Source: Isochrysis galbana
Taxonomy: Eukaryota > Haptophyta > Isochrysidales > Isochrysidaceae
Direction: 5' to 3'
DNA: 64,000 nucleotides
Assembly: GCA_018136815.1 (NCBI GenBank)
Contig: CM030931.1
Coordinates: 1 to 64,000 of the forward strand
Position numbers and translations under genes: made by a program. This document shows positions 53,308-61,200 of the stretch, one piece after another. The notes beneath the pieces are model-generated. The model worked only from the letters and a program-made list of their open reading frames with translations. It had not been told where the DNA came from and ran no database searches. The stretch's first letter is position 1, and each line of letters starts with the position of its first letter.

Positions 53308-53741
53308 GCAACGTGGTCGTTCGCGCTGTCGCTCTCGCTGTCCGTGCTGCCCTCGCTCTCCTCGTCCTCGTCCTCGTGGTCCTTGTCCTCGTGGCGCAGC
53401 ATGCTGACCTGTGGGTGCGTGCGATCTGCAAACAAGTATTCACACTCACACTCTACACTCTCCCATTTATTACTGAAACACGCCACTTCACCTAATGGGG
53501 AGCAAGGGGGAGGGGGGGGGGCTCATGGGCTCGCGTTCGCGTTCGCGCCAACGCGCCAACAGCCAACAGCCCCCCCCCCCCTGTATTCGCCCCCCTCCCC
53601 CCCCCCCCTGTATTCGCCCTTGGGCGCCCCCACCCCCCCAAATATCCCGAGATATCCCAGATACCCCCCCAAATATCTTGTGGTATTTTGGACCACTGCA
53701 AATATCCCCGGGACTGTCTAGATATTTTGGCCTGAGCCTAC
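53308..53741. other. Unassigned, C-rich and ATATCCC repeats
   Basis: CTCGTCCTCGTCCTCGTGG (53359-53395) is a short trinucleotide-like tract. CCCCCCTGTATTCGCCC is repeated at 53575 and 53605. ATATCCC words follow. It includes the start of a possible intron 3' of the b561 exon. Confidence 0.45.
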
Positions 53742-53904
53742 CCACGCCGAGCACGGCGTAGCCTGTCCCCTTGTGCGCGATCCGCCACACGGCGCGGCGT
53801 GTGGTGCGGGTGCCGGGCGTGCCGCGCACGAGCGCGTTGAGCGGCTGTAGCAGAGCGAGGGCGAAGGCGACGATCCCGAGCGTGTGATGGGGGTCCGAGA
53901 AGCA
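53742..53904 (-). CDS. Cytochrome b561 exon
   Basis: The minus-strand exon encodes FSDPHHTLGIVAFALALLQP, then LNALVRG and WRIAHKGTGYAVLGVG. This is the core helix pair of the cytochrome b561/DOMON ferric-reductase family: D-x-H-x2-LG opens a helix ending LQPLNAL, and a second histidine sits in a W-x3-H-x3-GY motif. The histidines bind haem for transmembrane electron transfer. An acceptor (CCCAAG) and a donor (GG|GTAGGC at 53741) border it. No other exons of this gene are visible between the repeats on either side, so it may be an isolated remnant. Confidence 0.65.
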
Positions 53905-54094
53905 CTTGGGCCGGACCCCGGAAACCGAAGACGAAGACAAAGGAAAGAAGGGGGGAAGGCGAAGAGGTGGAGCGAAAGGATTAAGGGGCGGTGTCGGTAA
54001 GAAGCGCGGTAGTTGCCGGTCCCTAGTAGGTGTTTAGGTTTAGCCCTGATCCCTGAATCTTCATATGTTTGATGTTTCCCCCTCTCGGACTCGC

Positions 54095-54290
54095 TCTCCG
54101 GTGCGCACTGCCAATGCACGCACCGATCTTGCGCACCCCCTCTCCTCGAGGCTCCACGCTGGGGGAAAACCCCTTTCGGGTAAAAACAACGCAAGGCGCA
54201 AGGGTGGGGGGTAGGGAGGGCACTCGCGTGAAACTAGGGGCCCAAAACGCCAATCACTCGCCCGCCGTAGCGAGTGCGATGAGTGTGACA
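54095..54290. repeat. Dispersed repeat shared with 40540-40715
   Basis: CCACGCTGGGGGAAAACCCC and TTTCGGGTAAAAACAACGC are common to both places, in the same orientation. Function unknown. Confidence 0.7.
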
Positions 54291-54703
54291 CAAACAAAAA
54301 TACACTTCAAAAGCTAGTTGACGCACGATCAAGGGTCAAGGGAGTGCCCGGACACCGGTGTGAGGAAGATGGAGGGGTAGATGGGCGAACAAAGGAGGAC
54401 GCCGTGGGGGGGGGCGGCACGTGCGTCCTGCCACATCATCATCATGAGACACACGAACATTGTGTGTGTGTGTGTGTGTGTGTTCAAAATCTGGATCGGC
54501 TTCGAGGCGATTCGTGATGACAAACATGGCAAGTGGCGTAGCTAGCCCATGAGAAGAACAAGCACGAAGCAACAAATCGGCACCCCATCCGCCCCCCGAA
54601 CCTCGGCCAGGCTGGACCAATCACTCACAAGAGCTGATTTTCCCGTCGCATGGGCGTTACTGGAGCTCATATGAAGCACTATTGTACGCCCGAGTTGCGT
54701 GCC
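54291..54703. other. 3' flank of the splicing-factor gene
   Basis: No gene is seen. It contains a (TG)9 microsatellite at 54463-54482. Confidence 0.5.
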
Positions 54704-56333
54704 TCAGAGCCTCAGGTTTCGACGACGCAAGCGGAGCTGCTTGCCGCCGTCAACGAGCGCAAGATAGCGACCGGATGTCTGATCATATTCCAAGACCTTC
54801 GCAACGCAGCCATTGTATTGCGCAGCTCCCTGGAGCCCACCAACGACGCCGTGAGCACCCCCGGCCAAAAGGACATTAGCAAAGCCCACCGCAATCGAGT
54901 CTCCGCCCGGCACCTCCACTCCATACATCTCCGCTTCATCATCCCGCTCGAAAACAGTGGCAGAAGAGCCCTCATGAGATGCTAGCTGCTCTTCAAGATC
55001 GACCAGTTTGACCTCTGCCATATGCAACAAATTAATCAGTTTTAGAGCAAGTACGGTTCCATCACGAAGCCTAACCGTGTATCTGCCACTCGAGTCGTCG
55101 CGAGTCTCAACCACGCCGACGCTGCCATTCAGCTCTGGCTTCGCAACAAGTCCACGTAACTTGACGTACGTTTTTGTTGGGAGGGCCACACGTGCCGCCG
55201 CCTCTGCCGCTGCCCGTGCCGCCGCCTCACCGGCGACCACAGCTGCCGCCGCTGCCTCCTCAGCCGCCTTCTGTGCCTCAGCCTCGGCTTCGGCTGCTGA
55301 TGCGGCGGCTGCCTCCTCCTGCCTCTCCCTCTCTACTTGCTGAAGCGCCTCTATCTGCTTTCCCAGTCGGAAAGCGCGTTCTATGTCGACACTCTCGGGG
55401 AGGGCACGTTTCCGGTGGCCATCATAGAGATCAGCATCGAGTCTTCTGCCATCAAAGTAGCGGCCGTTCATTGCCTTGGCACACGCAGAGGCTGCCGCCG
55501 AAACTTCGAAGCGGACGGCCGTTGCGCATGCTGGATCCGCGGGAAAGCACTGAACGCGCTCGATGCGCCCATGCTTCCCGCACTCCAGCCAAATCTCCTC
55601 CTCAAGCTGAGCAATAAAGCCCTTGGGATCCGGCGCGCATGCAATCTGCTCCTGCGTCGCCATGTGACAAATGATCACAATGCGGCCCCAATCTCCCTGC
55701 TTGACCGTCGGTTTCTCGTGAAAGGTCGCTGGTGAGACGTTGAGTACTTCGCCAAACAGTGCCCACTCCCGCTGCGGGTCGAGGGCTGCCTTGGCCCCTG
55801 CCTCTGACCCAAAGGTGACTAGGCCATCACCCTTTGGCTCGCCTGACTCGTCTTTGTACAATTTCACCTTGCGCACGTCCCCAGCCTGCCAAGAATTGGA
55901 GGCGAGCGGGAAGCTCGTCAAGCTCGGACCGTGTGAGTAGCCCTGGCTGAGCAGCTCACCTCTCCTGAGGCGCGCATCAGCCTGCAGTGGTGCTGCTCAC
56001 CTTGGAGAAGAGGTTATGGACGGCGGTGTACGATATCTCCTTTGGGACTCCCGAAATGTAGACTGACCAGTTCCCGGCGTTGGCGTTCTCGAGAGCTCGC
56101 TTCTCGGCGCGCTTCTCCGCCTTGCGTGCCAACTTTCTCTTGCGCGCTTCCTCGGCCTCTGACGGCGCAGGCGCACTACTGTGCGCGTGGAAGACGGAGT
56201 CCCAGGCAGCCTCGACCTCCTCGTGCGCCTCGCCGTGAACGGAGGCCTCGTGGATCGACCGCTTGCGTGCTGCGTCGAGCCGCGCGGCCTCATGCGCCAT
56301 TGCGGCCGCGTAGGCTGAGCGAGCGTCCGACAT
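54704..56333 (-). CDS. TAT-SF1/CUS2-like splicing factor with SH3-like tail
   Basis: Joined from exon 1 (56333-56001) and exon 2 (55885-54704), this gives about 504 residues. The intron 55886-56000 (115 nt) has GTGAGC...TTGGCAG borders and phase 0. The N-terminus is an alanine/charged helix. RRM1 begins at WSVYISGVPKEISYTAV (about 88) and continues across the intron (VRKVKLYKDESGEPKGDGLV). RRM2 (about 200-290) has GRIVIICHMA and ends GRYFDGRRLDADLYDG, as in U2AF-homology motifs. TAT-SF1/CUS2 binds SF3B1 and aids U2 snRNP assembly. An alanine/glutamate coiled coil follows. Unusually, the last 160 residues hold about three modules of the pattern L-x-G-L-x-PELNG...SGRYxVxLxDG. Confidence 0.85.
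55886..56000 (-). other. Intron of the TAT-SF1-like gene
   Basis: 115 nt, donor AAG|GTGAGC, acceptor TTGGCAG|GCTG. It splits RRM1 between FSK and AGDVRK and restores a normal RNP fold, so the splice sites are well supported. Confidence 0.85.
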
Positions 56334-56620
56334 GGCGAGCGAGCGGAGTTGAGGGGGAGGAGGGGGGGGGGGGAGAGAGAGAGAGAGAGGGAGGGAGAGA
56401 GTTAGAAGTTATAGCCACATACTCCTACTTTACTTTAGAGCTCTACACCTGAACGGCTCTGTCTGCTGCTCGCCGCTCGCCGCCCTTGCTTCACGTGTGC
56501 CCTCTCCTCGGGGCTACCTGGAGCCTGAGCGTATCTGGGACCAACTTGCAACTTGTGGCGAGGTTATTTATAGTTGATGCTAAGATAGTACGCTAGCGCT
56601 AGCGCGCTAGAGCTTGTACT
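56334..56620. other. Upstream flank of the TAT-SF1-like gene
   Basis: It contains a G11 run and an (AG)n tract (56372-56402) just upstream of the start codon on the minus strand. GCTAGCGCTAGCGCGCTAG (56593-56610) is palindromic. GTACT at 56616-56620 borders the gypsy LTR and is a candidate 5-bp target copy. Confidence 0.45.
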
Positions 56621-58190
56621 TGTCAGAGCAAGGCTCATCTCACTCTTGGAGATGGCCTGCGAGGGCGCGCCGGCAGCTAGCGCGGAATGCGGTTCTTGCG
56701 GGGAGCTCATGGAGCTTTCCTCGGGGGTGACTACGGGCATGGTGATCGACGCACGACGCACGACGCACGGAGGGCGCGGAAGTGTGGAAGGAGGCTTGTG
56801 GGAGGTGGTGGCAGGCGACTGGGGGTGGCTCAGGCGCGTGCTTGGCTGGTATTGACTCGTTGACTCGGGGTATAGACTCGGGAACTCGGGGGGACTCGCT
56901 TGGGAACACGGTGGGACTCGACGAAGTTGCTACAAAAACACTCACAAGAAACCCAAACCCCAACGACCTTGGGCTCAGAAAACTAACGTAAACACTCCGG
57001 AATCATACGATAAACAAACCCTCCCCGTGCGACAAAGGCTGAGGTCGCGATCGCTCGTCATGCGCGAAGAAATACGGAAAGAGAGCGCAAAACTACGCAA
57101 ACGAAGGGTTCAAACTATCGTTAAAGTGAAAACTCGTCCGCTGAAGCCAACGCGGAGGGTCGAGGAGAGGTCCAAACTCGCGCGGGGGGAAGAAGGCGAT
57201 GTGCAGAGAGACCTTCTAGACAAGCGACGAGCAAGGGGCGACGAAACAAGACGCGAGACGCGGGGCGCGTGCCATTCGTTCTTCCTTTCTTTCACCGAAA
57301 ACGCGGCGAAACTAACGTTAAACATCGGTACCCCCTCCGCGAGAATCGCGAAGAAGAACGGACGAGATGGAGGCAATCATCGAAGGAATCGCGAGAGGGA
57401 GGAATCGAAGCGAGGGGGGGAAACAGCGCGCGCGGGGGGGGGGAACGAACGACGGCCGGAGGAAACGAACCGCGCGCGGAGGAGAAGAACCTCGCGCGCG
57501 GGGGGGGGAATAATATAACGGCCGGAGGCGACGGATGGCACGCCGAGAGGAAGAACCTGCCGCGGGGGGCGAGGGACCGAGGGCACGGCGGGGCAGCGTG
57601 GGAGGGCGCGAGGGTGATCTCGGAGCGAGATCGCGTCCTTTCCCTCGCGGAGCGCAGAGAGACCCCCACGGAACATCCTGGGACCGGAGAATGTTTTGGA
57701 CGAAACTTCCCTCCGTCGGCCGAGGAGAGGAGGACGGAGAGAGAGAGAGAGAGAGTCTCGCAGAGCAACTGCGGAACGAGAAGTCGAAGTCATGCCGGTT
57801 TATTACCTTAAACGAGCCAACAATTATAGTAATAGCAAAAACAAAATTCGAATCGCAAATTTCGAGACCAAAATCTGCAAACCTGGACTTGAGACCATGG
57901 GGAATCCGAATCTGTGTGTCTTGTGCGTCAGTGGCAACACGGGGAACTGTTCAATTGTAATTGTGAGCGCGTACCTTACACGAATATTCATGTCTACAGC
58001 CTTCAGATGGGCAGGAATACAACACCCCCCGACTTAAATCGAGACGTCTCCCGATGTCGAGCCAAGAGAGTTCATTTAACCATACGAGACGAGAGACTTA
58101 GAAGAGGAGGATTAACCCATGGATCCAAAGCGAGCACAAAATCGGCAGCTTAGCGCGGCGGCCCCCGATTTCGTACGCCACGTCCTACCA
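56621..58190 (-). repeat. 3' LTR of the intact gypsy element
   Basis: The 1570-bp LTR is bounded by TGTCAGAG at left and CCTACCA at right (TG...CA on the minus strand). It aligns with 11910-13423 and, in part, with 17999-18438. The other LTR lies outside the window. Confidence 0.85.
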
Positions 58191-58203
58191 CGTTCTCCCT
58201 TTT
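58191..58203 (-). other. Polypurine tract of the intact gypsy element
   Basis: The minus strand reads AAAAGGGAGAACG immediately before the LTR start. Confidence 0.7.
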
Positions 58204-58288
58204 ACAGGAGTTTTGCTCGGGCAGTTGCGCTGGGTCAGGCGCTGACGCGACGCTAATCATCCACTTCCGGTCGACTTAGCACTTAGCG

Positions 58289-61200
58289 CTACGAACGTGA
58301 ACGAGAACGGGTACGACTTGAAGGCAGATCAGGAGGAATACGATTTGACTCTTGAACTCGACGTGGAACTTGATTAGACTGGGGACTTGAACTTGGACTT
58401 GAAGAGGAGTCTACAGCGGAGTGAGCTTGGGGTTGAACCGGACGGCGGTCGAAAGTGGTGTCGTACGACTCAACTAGATCAGCACAACGCCGAAGCAACT
58501 CAATTCGAGACTCCCAAGTAGCTTCAGAACGAGGATAGCCGCGCCATTTGACGAGATACTTGAATGAAACTCCATCGCCCTTGCGATCGAGTAACTCTTC
58601 GACCAAATACTCATCTCCAGCGAGCGGAGACGAATCGGTGACGGTAAAGTACGGACGAAGATTGGAAATGTGAACTTCATCCTTGACTTGACGATTTTCG
58701 AGATCGCGTAGACGGTATCGAGTGGCCGAGATGGCTTCTTCTACTCGGTAAGGACCGGAGTAGAGGTATTGAAGTTTGTTGGCGTGGCCAGGGATTCGAC
58801 GACAAACTCTGTCTCCTTGTTTGAAGGTAACACCGAGTTTAGACTTTTGAGAGGCGGAGCGCATCGATTCACGTTGGGCTTCTTGAGTACTTTCGAGGGC
58901 GGAACGCCACGACTCGAGAAGCTTCTTATTGAGCTCGGTGGCGTAAGTGACGGCATCGGACGGAGGCCTAGATGGAAGCAACTCAAGAACAGGAGCAGGG
59001 TCAGCAAGTTGAGCTGGAAGACGAAGCTCCCGACCAAACAAGATAGCCGCGGGTGACTTGGGTACGACGCGACCGGCGGTCGCTCGCATAGACATGAGAA
59101 GAAACGGAAGGTGATCGACCCAATGGGCGCCGCCTTCATTGGAGACTCGAGTCATCGTGAGGAGAGTTTGTTGAGCTCTTTCTACTAGCCCTACGCCTTC
59201 GTGGCGATAGGCTTCAGTAGTGCTCAAGTCCGTGCCGGTCGCTTTGAGAATTAGGTCCACTAATCGAGAGCAAAGATTCGAGCCGGCGTCGGTTCGAAGT
59301 TGGCGAGGGACTCCATAACGAGATACGATGAGACGCATGAAGACGTCTAGACATTTCGAGGACGAGGGGTTACCGTTGCAAGGCTCAGCTTCAATCCAAC
59401 GAGAGAGAGAATCGACGAAAACAATCAGCTTGTCAAAACCGGAGCGGCCGGATACGAAATCGTGAGTGGGCGCCATCGAAAGAATATCGCAATAGACGAC
59501 GTCGAAAGGATAAGATCCGATGGAAAGACCGGATGGATGGGCGAGCGGTCGCGGTAACGGTTTGCCAAGAGTGCATTCGTGGCACTCTCGAACGTATTCC
59601 GATACAGAGGCGGACATGCCAGGCCAGTACACTCGAGTACGAAGTAGGGTAGACGTCCTTGTCGCACCTGGGTGACCAAGGTGGTCATGGTAGGCGCGGA
59701 GGTACGTGTCACGAAGGGACTCCGGAATGTACAAACGAAGAGGAGCCTCTTCCGCTTCTGAGGAGCGGTAGTAGAGTAGGCCATCGCGAAGGAGGAATCG
59801 GGAACTTTTCTTCGACGACGAGCTAGAGTCAATCGAAGAGGAAGCTTTCGGAAGGATCGACTCGACTTCAGAAAGGATCGAGCTGGCGAGATCGTCGGTA
59901 GAGAGCGCTTGACGTAATTCGTCGGCATGAGGCACGCCCACATCGAGATACGAGGAGGTAATCGACTCCGAAGATTCCGATGCTTGACGAGCGAGCCTAT
60001 CGCTTGCTTGTTGGCGGCGAGCGGTGAGGGTGGATGAAGTAACCGCGGCGGCGACTATGTCGTGAATTTCAGAAGAATCGAAAGAATGGGCGTCACTCTC
60101 CTCGAGATGGAGAGGATCGTGATCAGGCTCGAGAGCAACTAAGCGGGATAAGCCGTCGGCGTCCCAGTGAGTGACTCCAGGTTTGTGCACGACGTCGAAT
60201 CTATATTCGGCTAACTTTAGGACCCATCGCATGAGGCGCGAGGCTGGACCACCGGTGACTTGATCTTTCATCGTGTGAAGCCAGCGCAAAGCTGAATGGT
60301 CTACGACGAGGGTGAAGTGGCGACCCCAAAGATAAGGCCTCCAATTTCGGATCGATTCTAGCGCTGCTAGAAGTTCGATTTCAGTGACTGTCCAATGGCG
60401 CTCAGCCGGACTCAAGCTACGACCGTAGTATGCAACGACGCGCTCTCTCCCTTCGTCGTCTTTTTGGGCGAGGACGCCGGCGATGCCGAGCTTGCTAGCA
60501 CCGTCGGTTTTAACGAGGAAAGGACGGTCGTCTCGAGGAGGTGCAAGTACGGGTTCTTCACAGATAGCTTGCTTGAGATCTTCGATAGCCTGTCGACAGG
60601 CTTCTGTTTGCGACTCGACCGGGACGTCGCACCCTTTCCGCGTGAGAGCGGTTAACGGCGCCGCACGGATCGCAAAACGACGGATGAAACGGCGGTAGTA
60701 GGAGCACAATCCAAGGAACGAACGGACGGCTTCGATCGAGTTGATTTGGGTTGGGTCGATTTTCGAGACAGCTTCCACTTTCTTGGGATCCATCCGAAGA
60801 CCTTCACGCGAAACAACGTGGCCGAGATATTCAGCCGAGGTGGCAAAGAAAACGCATTTCGACATCTTGCAAGTGAGGCCCGCCCAGATGAGACGTTCCA
60901 AGACAAGATCAAGACGGTGTAACATTTGTTGGAATGACGACTCTTCCCTGGCCTGCAGCGAGTCACCTACACCTGTCGACCAGGCGCCGACATCATCCAA
61001 GTATGGCATACAAATCTCCCATGCCAGCCCACCGAGAACGGCGTCCATGAGGCGGCACATATACGAGGGACCGGATTGAACACCGAAAGGCAAGTAATTG
61101 AACTCGTACTTGCCGCGATGAGTAGTGAACGCGGTGATATGTTTATCGGATTCTTTGATCGGTATACCCCAGAAACCAGATGCCAGGTCCAGGGTGCAAA

